Source: Alteromonadaceae bacterium XY-R5
GTDB lineage: Bacteria; Pseudomonadota; Gammaproteobacteria; Enterobacterales; Alteromonadaceae
NCBI GenBank assembly: GCA_001660395.1
Contig: LXWE01000001.1
Location: 1,386,357 to 1,450,356, forward strand
DNA: 64,000 nucleotides
Direction of reading: 5' to 3'
The position numbers were made by a program, and so were the translations under genes. Positions 1 to 9,813 of the stretch are shown here, piece by piece. A model generated the notes under the pieces. It ran no database searches and was not told where the DNA came from. It worked only from the letters and a program-made list of their open reading frames with translations. Position 1 is the stretch's first letter. Every line of letters starts with the position of its first letter.

Positions 1-795
1 TGCATCGATGCTGTTTTGGTCCCAGAGTTGCGACAACGAATACGCCGATAACTTCCGGTTTTTTTGTTCAGCCTGACGTTCGGCAATTTCAATTTGATAT
101 TTATCGAAATCGACGACCTGATAATCGCGTTGACCCAAGCGTCCTTCATACTGTACGCCATCCGTTAACACTAATTGCTGATTCCCCTGCTCGCCTTTTT
201 GGACAAAGCCACGCTGTGCGTAAACCATATGTACGCCTTTCACATCGTTCTGGGTATCATGCTGGGCTAAAAATACCTTTTGCAGTTTTTCTTCACCGCT
301 GCCCATTTCGTGCACAAAAATAACCGCCTTTTTATTGGCAGTTTCCTGAAATCTTCCTGGAATAAGGGTCGAGAGACCAGATTCTGATTCTACCTGCTCT
401 TCCAGCTGATATTCATGCTCTACAGCAAGTGGCGCCAACCAAAGAGTTAACGCACCGGTGAATAATGCCATCACCACAGACAGCACTAACATGACCCGTG
501 TTACATACCATTCACTGATACCGCAGGCACGCATGACCGACATTTCACTATCTACGTAAAGTCGGCCGTGAGCCAGCATGATCCCAAGAAAAAGACTAAG
601 AGGAAGGATTAATGAAGCTAAGACAGGAACCTTTAACCCGAGAAACCCCAATACCAATCCGGCAGGAATATCGCCACTGGATGCTTCAGCCAGTACACGA
701 ACAAATCTCTGGGTAATAAAAATAGCCATCAAAACGAGAAAAACCGCCATTTGGGACTTTACGGTTTCTTTCAGTAAATATCGGAATATCAGCAC
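1..795 (-). CDS. lptF: LPS export ABC transporter permease LptF (partial, C-terminus outside window)
   Basis: Inner-membrane permease of the LptB2FG complex that extracts lipopolysaccharide and passes it to the LptC-A-D bridge. The translation begins with the YLLKE-type amphipathic helix and membrane segments typical of YjgP/YjgQ proteins, followed by a periplasmic jellyroll containing ETANKKAVIFV and the downstream strand VVDFDKYQ. A GTG start at 795 is chosen because CAGGGA lies 8 bases upstream and the first residues align with the family N-terminus; the nearby ATG is in another frame. About 265 of roughly 360 residues are present. It is divergent from pepA, the usual gammaproteobacterial arrangement; lptG would be expected just outside the window. 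Confidence 0.93.
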   Translation of the reverse strand, partial: MLIFRYLLKETVKSQMAVFLVLMAIFITQRFVRVLAEASSGDIPAGLVLGFLGLKVPVLASLILPLSLFLGIMLAHGRLYVDSEMSVMRACGISEWYVTRVMLVLSVVMALFTGALTLWLAPLAVEHEYQLEEQVESESGLSTLIPGRFQETANKKAVIFVHEMGSGEEKLQKVFLAQHDTQNDVKGVHMVYAQRGFVQKGEQGNQQLVLTDGVQYEGRLGQRDYQVVDFDKYQIEIAERQAEQKNRKLSAYSLSQLWDQNSIDA

Positions 796-1060
796 AATAC
801 GTCCCTGGGAAAAGTGGCATTTTTAGTGGAATGCTGCAGAATTTTAAGTAAACTTATCGTTTTAACAAGTTTCTTTTGCGAAATCGGCTTCATTATAGCC
901 TTTTTTTGACTTGTATTTCACAGATTATGTCCGGCTTACCAGGCCCTTGCAAGCCGCAGCCAATAACTGTATCTGCCCGTAAGACTATACCAAGTTCCAG
1001 CAGATGCAATCCAAGTCAATTCGCAACACCTTTGAAAAGTCTTGTGTACGAGGAGCCAGC

Positions 1061-2566
1061 ATGGAATTTAGTGTAAAAAGTGGTAGTCCGGAGAAGCAGC
1101 GCAGCGCCTGTATTGTGGTCGGTGTGTTCGAACCGCGCCGCTTAACGGCTGTAGCTGAACAATTGGATGAGATCAGCGGTGGATACATCAGCAATTTATT
1201 ACGTCGCGGTGATTTAGAAGGTAAAGCCGGACAAATGCTGTTACTGCATCACGTCCCAAATGTACTAAGTGAGCGCGTACTTCTGGTTGGCTGCGGTAAA
1301 GAACGTGAACTGGATGAACGCCAATATAAACAAATCATTTCCAAAACCATCAAGAACCTGAATGAAACGGGTTCAATGGAAGCCGTCTGTTTCTTAACCG
1401 AATTGCATGTTAAAGGCCGCGATACCTACTGGAAAGTACGTCAGGCTGTCGAAACAGCACAAGATTCTCTGTATACCTTCTTACAGCTAAAAACCAAAAA
1501 GAGCGATGCTCGTCGTCCGCTGCGTAAAATCGTCTTCAATGTGCCAACCCGTCGTGAACTGACCGTGGGTGAACGCGCTGTTGAGCATGGCCTGGCTGTT
1601 GCGGCCGGTATTACCAGCGCCAAAGATGTGGCGAATATGCCACCAAATATCTGCAATCCCGTGTATTTGCTGGAACAGGCGAAACTGCTATCCGAACAAT
1701 TTTCAAGTCTGCGGGTAGAGTCCGTCGACGAAGCGAAAATGCAGGAACTGGGTATGAACGCCTATCTGGCTGTTGGTCGCGGATCAGACAATGCCTCTGT
1801 GATGACCATTATGCATCACAATGGCGGCACACCAGGTCAGGCGCCAATTGTGCTTGTAGGCAAAGGCCTGACATTCGACTCAGGTGGTATTTCGATCAAA
1901 CCAGGCGAAGCCATGGATGAAATGAAATACGACATGTGTGGCGCAGCCTCTGTACTGGGCGTGATGCACACGATTTCTAAGCTAAACTTACCGCTAAATG
2001 TGATTGGTGTAATGGCTGGCTGTGAAAACATGCCGGATGCCAACGCCTATCGCCCAGGTGATATTCTGACCACCATGTCCGGTCAAACCGTCGAAGTACT
2101 TAACACCGATGCGGAAGGGCGTTTGGTGCTATGTGACGCATTAACTTACGTTGAAAGCTTTGAGCCAGATACGGTCATCGACATCGCTACTTTAACCGGA
2201 GCCTGTATCGTTGCCCTGGGACACCATGCTTCAGGCGTAATGAGCAGCCATAACCCATTAGCCCATGAACTGATTAATGCATCAGAACAAAGTGGCGACA
2301 AAGCATGGCGTTTGCCTTTATGGGATGAATATCAGGAACAAATCGAAAGCCCGTTTGCCGATATGGCCAACCTGGGTGGCCGTGCCGCCGGTACTATTAC
2401 TGCCGCCTGTTTCCTGTCTCGTTTCACCAAAAAGTACAACTGGGCCCACATGGATATCGCCGGTACCGCCTGGAAGAGCGGTAAAGACAAAGGTGCCACA
2501 GGCCGCCCGGTGCCCATGCTGACACAGTTTTTAATGAACCGTGCTGGCGTTGAGACGGAAGAATAA
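1061..2566 (+). CDS. pepA: Leucyl aminopeptidase PepA
   Basis: Cytosolic M17 metallo-aminopeptidase that removes N-terminal residues from peptides; in E. coli it also acts as an accessory DNA-binding protein. The protein is 501 residues, as usual. The M17 signature [10 protein letters not shown] gives D350, E352 and R354, and [11 protein letters not shown] supplies K268 and D273 of the two-metal site. The start at 1061 follows an AGGAG-like site and matches the family N-terminus (MEFSVKSG); an in-frame ATG at 1004 would add 19 unlikely residues. It is first in the pepA-holC-valS order, 8 bases ahead of holC. Confidence 0.97.
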   Translation: MEFSVKSGSPEKQRSACIVVGVFEPRRLTAVAEQLDEISGGYISNLLRRGDLEGKAGQMLLLHHVPNVLSERVLLVGCGKERELDERQYKQIISKTIKNLNETGSMEAVCFLTELHVKGRDTYWKVRQAVETAQDSLYTFLQLKTKKSDARRPLRKIVFNVPTRRELTVGERAVEHGLAVAAGITSAKDVANMPPNICNPVYLLEQAKLLSEQFSSLRVESVDEAKMQELGMNAYLAVGRGSDNASVMTIMHHNGGTPGQAPIVLVGKGLTFDSGGISIKPGEAMDEMKYDMCGAASVLGVMHTISKLNLPLNVIGVMAGCENMPDANAYRPGDILTTMSGQTVEVLNTDAEGRLVLCDALTYVESFEPDTVIDIATLTGACIVALGHHASGVMSSHNPLAHELINASEQSGDKAWRLPLWDEYQEQIESPFADMANLGGRAAGTITAACFLSRFTKKYNWAHMDIAGTAWKSGKDKGATGRPVPMLTQFLMNRAGVETEE

Positions 2567-2574
2567 GCCGTCTC

Positions 2575-3027
2575 ATGCCCCATGTAACCTTTTACCTGCA
2601 GGAGCAACTGCCAGCATCAGACGCTGACCCGCTATTGGTCAGCGCCTGTCATCTTGTCGCCAATTGCTACAGTAATAAACAATATTGCAGTGTAATGTGC
2701 GATAATCAGGCCCAAGCCGAGGCCCTGGACGAATTGCTCTGGCAATTACCCGCAGGGCGCTTTGTGCCTCACAACTTACAAGGTGAAGGACCCGCCAACG
2801 GCACGCCTGTTGAAATTTGCTGGCAAGCGCCGCAAAGATTCAATAAAGGGGTACTGGTCAATCTGGCTTCTGCTATGCCAGAATTCGCGCACAAATTTAA
2901 GCGTGTCTACGACTTTGTACCTGCCGACGACGCCGCCAAACAACTGGCCAGAGAAAGATACAAACATTATCGTGCAGCCGGATGTCAGCTAGTGACTCTG
3001 CCTGCCAGTCAGATCAACGAGAGCTAA
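2575..3027 (+). CDS. holC: DNA polymerase III chi subunit HolC
   Basis: Chi subunit of the clamp-loader complex, which links polymerase III holoenzyme to single-strand DNA-binding protein. The 150-residue product has the family's opening strand (VTFYLQE), the central region with [15 protein letters not shown] and GTPVEICW, and the VYDFVP strand near residue 112. Length and position between pepA and valS are as in other gammaproteobacteria. It ends 1 base before the valS start, so translational coupling is likely. Confidence 0.95.
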   Translation: MPHVTFYLQEQLPASDADPLLVSACHLVANCYSNKQYCSVMCDNQAQAEALDELLWQLPAGRFVPHNLQGEGPANGTPVEICWQAPQRFNKGVLVNLASAMPEFAHKFKRVYDFVPADDAAKQLARERYKHYRAAGCQLVTLPASQINES

Positions 3028-3028
3028 G

Positions 3029-5794
3029 ATGGATAAGACTTTTAGTCCACAAAATATCGAATCGAAATGCTACCAGTCATGGGAGCAGAACGGCTATTTC
3101 AAAGCCTCAGGTGAAGGCGAGCCATACTGTATTTTACTGCCGCCGCCGAACGTGACCGGTAGCCTGCACATGGGTCATGGTTTCCAGCAAACTATTATGG
3201 ATGCCCTGACTCGCTATCACCGTATGCAGGGCGACAACACCCTGTGGCAATGTGGTACCGACCACGCCGGTATCGCCACCCAAATGGTGGTAGAGCGCCA
3301 GTTAAATGCTCAGGGTAAAACCCGTCACGACTTAGGCCGCGAAGAATTCGTCAAAAAAGTGTGGGAATGGAAAGAGCATTCTGGTGGCACCATTACCAAA
3401 CAAATGCGCCGCTTAGGTACCTCTCCTGACTGGGAGCGTGAAGCCTTTACTATGGATCCTGAATTGTCCGAAGCGGTACAGGAAGTGTTTGTGCAACTGC
3501 ACGAAGAAGGTCTGATTTATCGCGGCAAGCGTCTGGTGAATTGGGACCCGGTTCTGCACACAGCGGTTTCTGACCTGGAAGTGATCAGCGAAGAAGAAAA
3601 TGGCCACATGTGGCACATGCGTTATCCGCTGGCGGATGGTTCAGGCGAACTGGTAGTAGCCACTACTCGTCCGGAAACCATGCTGGGTGATACTGCGGTG
3701 GCTGTACACCCGGAAGATGAACGCTACAAACATCTGATTGGCAAAGAAATCAAACTGCCAATCACGGGCCGTTTGATCCCTATTGTTGGCGACGACTATG
3801 TAGATCCTGAATTCGGCACAGGTTGTGTAAAAATCACCCCTGCACACGACTTCAACGACTACGAATTAGGCAAGCGTCATGATCTGCCAATGATCAATGT
3901 GTTTACCCCAGACGCGAAAATCAACAACGAATCCCCAGAACAATATCGTGGCTTGGATCGTTTTGATGCCCGCGAAATGATCGTTACCGACCTGCAGAAC
4001 CAAGGTCTGCTGGTGAAAATCGACGATCACAAATTAAAAGTACCGCGTGGGGATCGTACCGGCGCGGTTATCGAGCCTTACCTAACCAACCAATGGTATG
4101 TAGCAGTAGAGTCTTTGGCCAAACCTGCCATCGAAGCCGTTGAATCTGGCGAGATTCGTTTTGTACCAGAAAACTGGAACAAAACTTACTACCAGTGGAT
4201 GTACAACATTCAGGACTGGTGTATTTCACGCCAATTATGGTGGGGTCACCGTATCCCTGCATGGTACGACGAGAACGAAAAGGTTTACGTTGGCCGTACC
4301 GAGCAAGAAGTGCGTGAAAAGCATGGTCTGGCAGCAGATGTCGTGCTGAAGCAAGACGAAGACGTACTGGATACCTGGTTCTCTTCTGCCCTGTGGCCAT
4401 TTGCCACCATGGGATGGCCGAAGCAAACACCAGAACTGGAAACCTTTGTACCAAGCGCAGTATTGGTTACCGGTTTTGACATCATTTTCTTCTGGGTGGC
4501 CCGGATGATCATGATGACCAAGAAATTCACAGGCAAAATCCCGTTTAAGGACATTTATATCACCGGTCTTATCCGTGATGAACAAGGTAATAAGATGTCT
4601 AAATCTAAGGGTAACGTCTTAGATCCCATCGATTTGATTGACGGTATCGAACTTGACGCCTTAGTTGAAAAACGTACCGCCGGCATGATGCAGCCGAAAC
4701 TGGCCGAAGCCATTGCCAAACGCACCCGTGCCCAGTTCCCTGACGGTATTCCAGCTTACGGTACTGACGCCCTGCGTTTTACCTTTGTTGCCATGGCGTC
4801 TACCAGTCGCGATATCAACTTCGATATGGGCCGCGTGGAAGGTTACCGAAACTTCTGTAATAAACTGTGGAATGCATCACGTTTCGTGCTGATGAATACC
4901 GAAGAGCAGGATACTGGCACTAACGGTGGCGAACTGGAATTAAGCCTGGCAGATAAATGGATTTGGACCCAGTTCCAAAAGGCCGTAGCTGAATTTAACA
5001 CTGCGCTGCAAGACTATCGCTTCGATATCGCCGCACAGACGCTGTATGAGTTCACCTGGAACCAGTTCTGTGACTGGTATTTAGAGCTGTCTAAACCTGT
5101 ATTAAACAGCGACGCCAGCACAGATGCGCAAAAACGTGGTACCCGTCATACTCTGATCAATGTACTGGAAAGCACCCTGCGTTTGATCCATCCGTTTATG
5201 CCATTTATCACCGAAGAAATTTGGCAGCGTGTGGCACCACTGTGTGGCATCACAGGCGACAGCATCATGACTCAGCCATTCCCGCAAGTGTTGGACGAGC
5301 GTAACGATGCTCAGGCCAGCGCCGATATGGAATGGGTAAAACAGGTGATTGTGGGTATCCGCAATATCCGTGGTGAAATGGACATCTCGCCCAGCAAGCC
5401 TCTGTCTATTCTGCTGCGAAACGCCGCCGCAGAAGACCAGCGTAAACTGGCTGCCACCGAGAATGTGTTGAAGAAAATGGCACGTCTTGAAGAAATTGAA
5501 GTGCTGCATTTGGGTGAAAAAGGTCCGGCGTCTGCCACCGCCATTGTTGGCGACATGGAGATTCTGATCCCGATGGCAGGTCTTATCGACAAAGATGCCG
5601 AACTGGCGCGTATCGAAAAAGCCCTGGAAAAACTCGAGATCGACTTTGCTCGCACCAACGGCAAATTAAGTAATGAAGCCTTTGTCAGCAAAGCACCAGC
5701 TGCGGTTATCGATAAAGAAAAAGCCAAGCTGGAAGAATTCCAGCAGCAAATCGACAAGCTAAAAGAGCAGCGTGACACAATCTCTGCCCTTTAA
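3029..5794 (+). CDS. valS: Valyl-tRNA synthetase
   Basis: Class I aminoacyl-tRNA synthetase that charges tRNA-Val and edits mis-activated threonine. The 921-residue length is normal. The HIGH-type signature appears as HMGH at 47-50 inside [14 protein letters not shown], and KMSKS lies at 522-526. The CP1 editing domain is between them, with [17 protein letters not shown] visible. A C-terminal coiled-coil arm occupies about residues 855-921. It starts 1 base after the holC stop and is followed by a strong terminator at 5814-5845. Confidence 0.98.
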   Translation: MDKTFSPQNIESKCYQSWEQNGYFKASGEGEPYCILLPPPNVTGSLHMGHGFQQTIMDALTRYHRMQGDNTLWQCGTDHAGIATQMVVERQLNAQGKTRHDLGREEFVKKVWEWKEHSGGTITKQMRRLGTSPDWEREAFTMDPELSEAVQEVFVQLHEEGLIYRGKRLVNWDPVLHTAVSDLEVISEEENGHMWHMRYPLADGSGELVVATTRPETMLGDTAVAVHPEDERYKHLIGKEIKLPITGRLIPIVGDDYVDPEFGTGCVKITPAHDFNDYELGKRHDLPMINVFTPDAKINNESPEQYRGLDRFDAREMIVTDLQNQGLLVKIDDHKLKVPRGDRTGAVIEPYLTNQWYVAVESLAKPAIEAVESGEIRFVPENWNKTYYQWMYNIQDWCISRQLWWGHRIPAWYDENEKVYVGRTEQEVREKHGLAADVVLKQDEDVLDTWFSSALWPFATMGWPKQTPELETFVPSAVLVTGFDIIFFWVARMIMMTKKFTGKIPFKDIYITGLIRDEQGNKMSKSKGNVLDPIDLIDGIELDALVEKRTAGMMQPKLAEAIAKRTRAQFPDGIPAYGTDALRFTFVAMASTSRDINFDMGRVEGYRNFCNKLWNASRFVLMNTEEQDTGTNGGELELSLADKWIWTQFQKAVAEFNTALQDYRFDIAAQTLYEFTWNQFCDWYLELSKPVLNSDASTDAQKRGTRHTLINVLESTLRLIHPFMPFITEEIWQRVAPLCGITGDSIMTQPFPQVLDERNDAQASADMEWVKQVIVGIRNIRGEMDISPSKPLSILLRNAAAEDQRKLAATENVLKKMARLEEIEVLHLGEKGPASATAIVGDMEILIPMAGLIDKDAELARIEKALEKLEIDFARTNGKLSNEAFVSKAPAAVIDKEKAKLEEFQQQIDKLKEQRDTISAL

Positions 5795-5813
5795 CAGCAG
5801 TATTTATTAAGCC

Positions 5814-5845
5814 AAAAGCCCGGTCATAACCGGGCTTTTTGTTTT
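5814..5845 (+). terminator. Rho-independent terminator after valS
   Basis: Hairpin AAGCCCGG / CCGGGCTT with loop TCATAA, followed by TTTTTGTTTTT. The A-run on the other side could make it bidirectional, but no minus-strand gene ends here. It closes pepA-holC-valS. Confidence 0.9.
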
Positions 5846-6144
5846 TAAGCACCTTGATATTCAACGATAAATTCTCGCTATCACCGACAAAAATTCGATC
5901 ATTTAATGATCTGCATCTATGGTTATCTGAGTTCTGCAATTGATGCCCCTTAAATTATACCAAAGCCTAATTGTATGAGCTGCCATCAACCAGTAATGTG
6001 CGCCAAAGAAAAGGTCAAACCAGTATAAAAAAATATACTGAATCAATGGGTTAGATTCGTTCTATCAATGGCCTAATTAGCGCATTTTGGTTAATGTGCG
6101 CACCAATTTTCTTATCGTCAGACACTCTCGATTTTGGAGTTATT
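5846..6144. other. Intergenic region with an inverted repeat, upstream of the binding-protein/porin pair
   Basis: About 300 bases without a convincing gene. It holds a perfect inverted repeat at 6021-6040, CAGTATA and TATACTG around an A6 spacer, and a weaker one at about 6080-6101 (GCGCATT ... AATGTGCGC). I see no PhoB box (CTGTCAT direct repeats). The first repeat lies 105 bases before the next start codon and could be an operator or part of a leader. No promoter was clear enough to call. Confidence 0.35.
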
Positions 6145-6570
6145 ATGTTCAAGACCAAACTGAAAAAAGGGTTATTCGCAGCCGGCCTTTTGGCTGTCTG
6201 TCAGTTTGCCAGTGCTGAAATGGTCGTGATTGTGCATCCCAGCAATTCCGATGCGCTGGGCAGCAAAGAGATTCAGCGTCTTTTCCTCGGCAAAGAGAAG
6301 AAGTTACCCAGTGGCACCAATGCCACTCCCATCAACCTACCGAATGGTGACGCTACGCGCACCGAATTCGATAGCAAAGTACTTGAACGCAGCTCCACTC
6401 AGGTCGCCGCTTACTGGTCAAAATTAGTGTTCACAGGCAAAGGCGTTCCGCCTAAAGAAGTCGCCAATGCCGCAGCCATGGTTGCCGCCGTCGCAGCGGA
6501 TCCTTCCGCCATTGGCTATGTCGATAGCAGCGCCGTAACAGGTGCCGTTAAAGCCATCAGCATCAACTAA
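6145..6570 (+). CDS. Small PstS-like periplasmic phosphate-binding-domain protein
   Basis: A 141-residue exported protein with a signal peptide ending ASA near residue 24, then a compact domain resembling the PstS-like family: VVIVHPSN, the helix EIQRLFLGK, and the C-terminal YVDSSAV. These single-domain relatives of PstS often sit beside a porin-like gene, as here; their ligand is usually unproven. The start at 6145 is chosen because TTGGAG lies 7 bases upstream and it opens a proper signal peptide; an in-frame ATG at 6094 would add 17 residues. The porin gene follows after 16 bases, so the two form an operon. A role in phosphate or another oxyanion is inference only. Confidence 0.75.
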   Translation: MFKTKLKKGLFAAGLLAVCQFASAEMVVIVHPSNSDALGSKEIQRLFLGKEKKLPSGTNATPINLPNGDATRTEFDSKVLERSSTQVAAYWSKLVFTGKGVPPKEVANAAAMVAAVAADPSAIGYVDSSAVTGAVKAISIN

Positions 6571-6586
6571 TTTAGGGAGTCAGGAC

Positions 6587-7738
6587 ATGAAAAAGTTATT
6601 TCCAATTGCGCTAATTGCAGCTAGCGTCAGTTTCGCCAGTAACGCTGAAGTGCGTATTAACGGCTTTGCCAACATGATTGGCGGCATGACATTAAGTAGT
6701 GACGACACTATGTACGGCTACAATGATGACATTAGCTTTGACCAAAATAGTCTGTTTGCCATTCAGGTCAGTGGTGATATTAACGATAAAACGACTGCGA
6801 CAGCGCAGATTATCAGCCGCGGCAGCGATGATTACTCGGCGGATTTTGAGTGGGCTTATCTGACCTATCAGGCAACGGATCATATGAGTGTCAGTGCCGG
6901 CCGTTTCCGTTCGCCGCTATTCAAATATTCAGCCACCTTGGATGTTGGTTACTCATATCATTGGGTACAGGCGCCAGAATCAGTTTACGATGTCACCTTT
7001 AACAACGTTGATGGCTTCCGTATCGACTACAGCGACTATGCCGGCGACTGGGAATATCGTGGCCAGTTAGTAATTGGTAGTAACGACAGCACCATCGACA
7101 TTGAAGGTGTAGACGCGCAACAGGATATTTCAAACATCATTGCAGCATCAATTGAAGTGCAACGCGACTGGTTTACTGCCAGGGCGCTGGTAGGTCGTGG
7201 AAAACTCACTGTTGATGTTGATGGTCTGGAAGATCTTTTGTATGCAATTAGTGCATATGGTTACGGTGATCTGGCTGAAGGCATTCGTCTGAATGAAGAC
7301 ACAGGCGTATTTGCTGAGTTGGGGATTGATGTAGACCACTATGACTGGTTTATTAGTGGTGAATACACCTATCAGGATGTTGAAAAGTCTTTCTCGCCGG
7401 AAGCGAAGGCCTTTTATGTCACAGCCGGCTTGCGCGTTGGTCAGTTCACACCTCATCTGACCTTTGAAAACCGTAAGCAGGAAGCAAAATATCTGAATGA
7501 CGCCCTGGCGCTGCCAACAGCAACCGTAGACTATAATGGCACCAGTTACCCGCTGAACCTGTTGACCTACTCGGTACTGAATCTGCGTGAATCAGATATT
7601 GATACTTATACAGCCGGCGTCCGTTATGATTTCGCACCTAATCTTGCGCTGAAGTTAGATGTAAGCCGTCAGAACGACAAGCTAGACAATAGTAATGACG
7701 CGACTTTGCTGCGTTTTGCTGTGAACTACGTGTTCTAA
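6587..7738 (+). CDS. Outer-membrane porin-like beta-barrel protein
   Basis: A 383-residue protein with signal peptide (cleavage after SNA, about residue 19), then alternating amphipathic strands and a C-terminal strand ending NYVF, the usual barrel-assembly signal. The opening RINGFANMIGG and the motif YLTYQATDHMSVSAGRFRSPLFKYS resemble general porins of Alteromonadales. AGGGAG precedes ATG 6587, and the in-frame upstream start at 6542 lies inside the previous gene. It is cotranscribed with the binding-protein gene and closed by the terminator at 7768-7796. The solute is unknown. Confidence 0.75.
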   Translation: MKKLFPIALIAASVSFASNAEVRINGFANMIGGMTLSSDDTMYGYNDDISFDQNSLFAIQVSGDINDKTTATAQIISRGSDDYSADFEWAYLTYQATDHMSVSAGRFRSPLFKYSATLDVGYSYHWVQAPESVYDVTFNNVDGFRIDYSDYAGDWEYRGQLVIGSNDSTIDIEGVDAQQDISNIIAASIEVQRDWFTARALVGRGKLTVDVDGLEDLLYAISAYGYGDLAEGIRLNEDTGVFAELGIDVDHYDWFISGEYTYQDVEKSFSPEAKAFYVTAGLRVGQFTPHLTFENRKQEAKYLNDALALPTATVDYNGTSYPLNLLTYSVLNLRESDIDTYTAGVRYDFAPNLALKLDVSRQNDKLDNSNDATLLRFAVNYVF

Positions 7739-7767
7739 ACGGAACTTAACCGAGTCTAGCCTGTCGT

Positions 7768-7796
7768 AAAAAGGCGTACTCAAGTACGCCTTTTTT
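7768..7796 (+). terminator. Rho-independent terminator after the porin gene
   Basis: Perfect stem GGCGTACT / AGTACGCC with a 2-base loop, flanked by A5 and T6. The A/T flanks would also allow termination on the other strand, but no minus-strand gene is near. Confidence 0.88.
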
Positions 7797-7919
7797 GTAT
7801 GCTCAGCTTAAGTGTTCGATATATTTATTTACACCTAACAGAGCGATAACCCATACACAATCTCACTTTAGCTATGGTAGGCTAGACGCGATTTTGTTTT
7901 AACTCAACGTGTTACTCAT

Positions 7920-8540
7920 ATGAATAAACGATTTATAGCTCTCATTTTCGGATTGTTACTGCCTCTGACCAGCTTTGCCGCCAAATACGAAGAAGGTGAG
8001 CAATATGAGGTGATCAGCAAAACCGCCACGGACCAACCAGAAGTGATTGAGTTCTTCTCATTCTGGTGTCCTCACTGCTTTCAGTTCGAACCATTAGTCG
8101 AACAAATCAAAGCCAAATTAGACAAGAAAGTAGAATTCAACAAAGTGCACGTAAACTTTATGCGCTTTACGACGCCAGAGATCCAGGAACAAGCGACCCG
8201 CGCAATGATGGTAGCTGAAGCATTGAAGAAAGACGACGTGCTGAACAAAGCTGTATTCAACTATATTCATGTGCAGCGCTCTCCCATTACCAGTCTGAAA
8301 GATCTACAGAATATCTTCATCGTCAACGGTGTAGATGGCGACAAATTTGACAAACTTGCGAACAGTTTCGGTGTTAACAACATGGTCATGCGCAACAACC
8401 AAAACATTGAAAAATATCGCAAATTTGTTTCAGGTGTACCAACCTTCATCGTCAACGGTAAGTACAAAGCGAAATTCACCAAAGGCATGACGCCTGACGA
8501 CATGGTTGATTTGGTCGTTTGGTTATCTGAGCAAAAATAA
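7920..8540 (+). CDS. dsbA: Periplasmic thiol:disulfide oxidoreductase DsbA
   Basis: Periplasmic thioredoxin-fold enzyme that introduces disulfides into exported proteins and is re-oxidised by DsbB. The signal peptide ends after SFA (residue 20). The active site is C50-P-H-C53 within FFSFWCPHC, and the cis-proline loop GVP is at P174. The 206-residue length is normal. It is monocistronic and followed by its own terminator. Neither dsbB nor a DsbD-like gene is nearby. Confidence 0.95.
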   Translation: MNKRFIALIFGLLLPLTSFAAKYEEGEQYEVISKTATDQPEVIEFFSFWCPHCFQFEPLVEQIKAKLDKKVEFNKVHVNFMRFTTPEIQEQATRAMMVAEALKKDDVLNKAVFNYIHVQRSPITSLKDLQNIFIVNGVDGDKFDKLANSFGVNNMVMRNNQNIEKYRKFVSGVPTFIVNGKYKAKFTKGMTPDDMVDLVVWLSEQK

Positions 8541-8560
8541 GCCAGTATTATTGATTATTG

Positions 8561-8587
8561 AAAACGGGCCATGTGCCCGTTTTTTTG
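8561..8587 (+). terminator. Rho-independent terminator after dsbA
   Basis: Stem ACGGGC / GCCCGT with a short loop, followed by T7. Confidence 0.88.
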
Positions 8588-8850
8588 TGCCCAATTCATC
8601 CACACATAGTTAAGTAGAAATAAGTTATTTTTTTATACGAATTTCGCAAAAAATAACAAAAACCACACAAAATACCGACCTATCCCTCTTTATTAAAGGC
8701 CTCAAATACTAGCCGCATCAAAAAAAGTCATCTAATTCTGGCTAATTATCCTCTATAAAACCGACAATTTTAGGCTGTTTTCACTAAAAGTGCATTTAAA
8801 CGAAAAAAGTGAATATGGATGCAGGCTATTTAAGCAAGACGAGCGCCAAG
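8588..8850. other. AT-rich gap without recognisable genes
   Basis: About 260 AT-rich bases between convergent dsbA and the minus-strand hydrolase operon. I see no ORF with coding character, no tRNA and no strong repeat. Confidence 0.5.
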
Positions 8851-8893
8851 AAAAATGCTTAACACCTTGAATAACAAGGCCTGCTAAGCATTT
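8851..8893 (-). terminator. Terminator of the hydrolase/SDR operon (minus strand)
   Basis: Read on the minus strand, AAATGCTTA pairs with TAAGCATTT, an inner CCTTG / CAAGG helix closes a TTATT loop, and the hairpin ends in T5. It lies about 27 bases past the stop codon at 8920. Confidence 0.75.
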
Positions 8894-8919
8894 GTAGACA
8901 AATGTCTAAAATGGATATT

Positions 8920-9813
8920 TTATGAACTGCCTTCAACTTTTCTATGCTGAGCAGGTGTTTCAAACTTATAGAATTTCGCTGCATTGGCATATATAAGTTG
9001 ATGCATTAATGTCATCGGACGTTTTTCCAAACTCCTAATTAGCTGCAGCCAATATGCAGAATAAGGCAGGCTAAAAGTACACAGAGGGAAGTTACTCGCA
9101 AACATTAATCGGTCAGCCCCAAAGACGGATAACAGATCATCTAACACATGCTGACAGTGCTCAGGCTTCCAGTGTCGGTCCTGCATTTCCCAGCCGGAAA
9201 GTTTGACATATACCTGCGAAAAACGGCTCAGTAGCTGCATATTCTGTAACCAGAGAGTATATTCAGCAGATCCCACTAAAGTCGCAAAGCCGGCGTGATT
9301 AATCGCAACACTAAGCTGTGGGCAGCTATCCATTTTCGCAATAAAACTGTGTACGGCGTCGGTATTGTCCAGGTTGAACTGCGCTTCGAATATATATCCA
9401 GAAGTAGCAAGAATCGCCAAATTTTTGGCCACTTGTGGCTGGTTTAAAATAGTAACCGCATCCTCATCAAGAATATGCCGGATACCCGCGAACCCAGCGC
9501 GAGTTGAAAGGAGCCTGAGTCGGTCAGCAAATTCAGGTGACGTTATATCCGTGAAAGCAATTGCCCGATACGGCAAAGTGGATTCCGATGCCAGCCAGTC
9601 CAGTTCTCTTTCAGGCTGAGCATTATCGAATCCCGCTTCAAGATGAACATATCCCCCTAATTCCAATGGGGCTTCCAATTTTAAATCGGCTTCAGAAAAG
9701 TCACGGTTAATAAGGTTCTTATCTGGCCAAAAAGGCGGATTCTCGGGTTTCAGCCAGTCATACTGCCCTTTGGCCAGACAGAACAAATGCAAATGAGGAT
9801 CGATAAGCTTCAT
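8920..9813 (-). CDS. Amidohydrolase-family sugar-lactone hydrolase (COG3618 type)
   Basis: A 297-residue TIM-barrel hydrolase of the amidohydrolase_2 / COG3618 group, whose characterised members include L-fucono-1,5-lactonase and related lactonases. The metal-binding motif DPHLHLF gives H7 and H9. Further family features are GGYVHLEAG, IRHILDEDAV and the C-terminal RLMFASNFP, where many relatives have GSDWP, so a catalytic or metal aspartate may be replaced by asparagine. Its ATG overlaps the stop of the upstream SDR gene by 4 bases (ATGA), so the two are coupled. A dehydrogenase plus lactonase pair fits oxidation of a sugar to its acid (for example L-fucose), but the substrate is inference. 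Confidence 0.8.
   Translation of the reverse strand: MKLIDPHLHLFCLAKGQYDWLKPENPPFWPDKNLINRDFSEADLKLEAPLELGGYVHLEAGFDNAQPERELDWLASESTLPYRAIAFTDITSPEFADRLRLLSTRAGFAGIRHILDEDAVTILNQPQVAKNLAILATSGYIFEAQFNLDNTDAVHSFIAKMDSCPQLSVAINHAGFATLVGSAEYTLWLQNMQLLSRFSQVYVKLSGWEMQDRHWKPEHCQHVLDDLLSVFGADRLMFASNFPLCTFSLPYSAYWLQLIRSLEKRPMTLMHQLIYANAAKFYKFETPAQHRKVEGSS

Noticed and set aside
1004..1060. Upstream in-frame ATG of pepA
   Set aside because: It adds 19 residues unlike the family N-terminus, whereas ATG 1061 has a ribosome site and aligns with PepA.
4068..4454. Antisense frames inside valS (128 and 116 residues)
   Set aside because: They overlap the conserved valS coding region fully and lack ribosome sites or family features.
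6080..6101. GCGCATT ... AATGTGCGC as a terminator
   Set aside because: No T-tract, a two-base bulge, and no gene ending before it that lacks a terminator.
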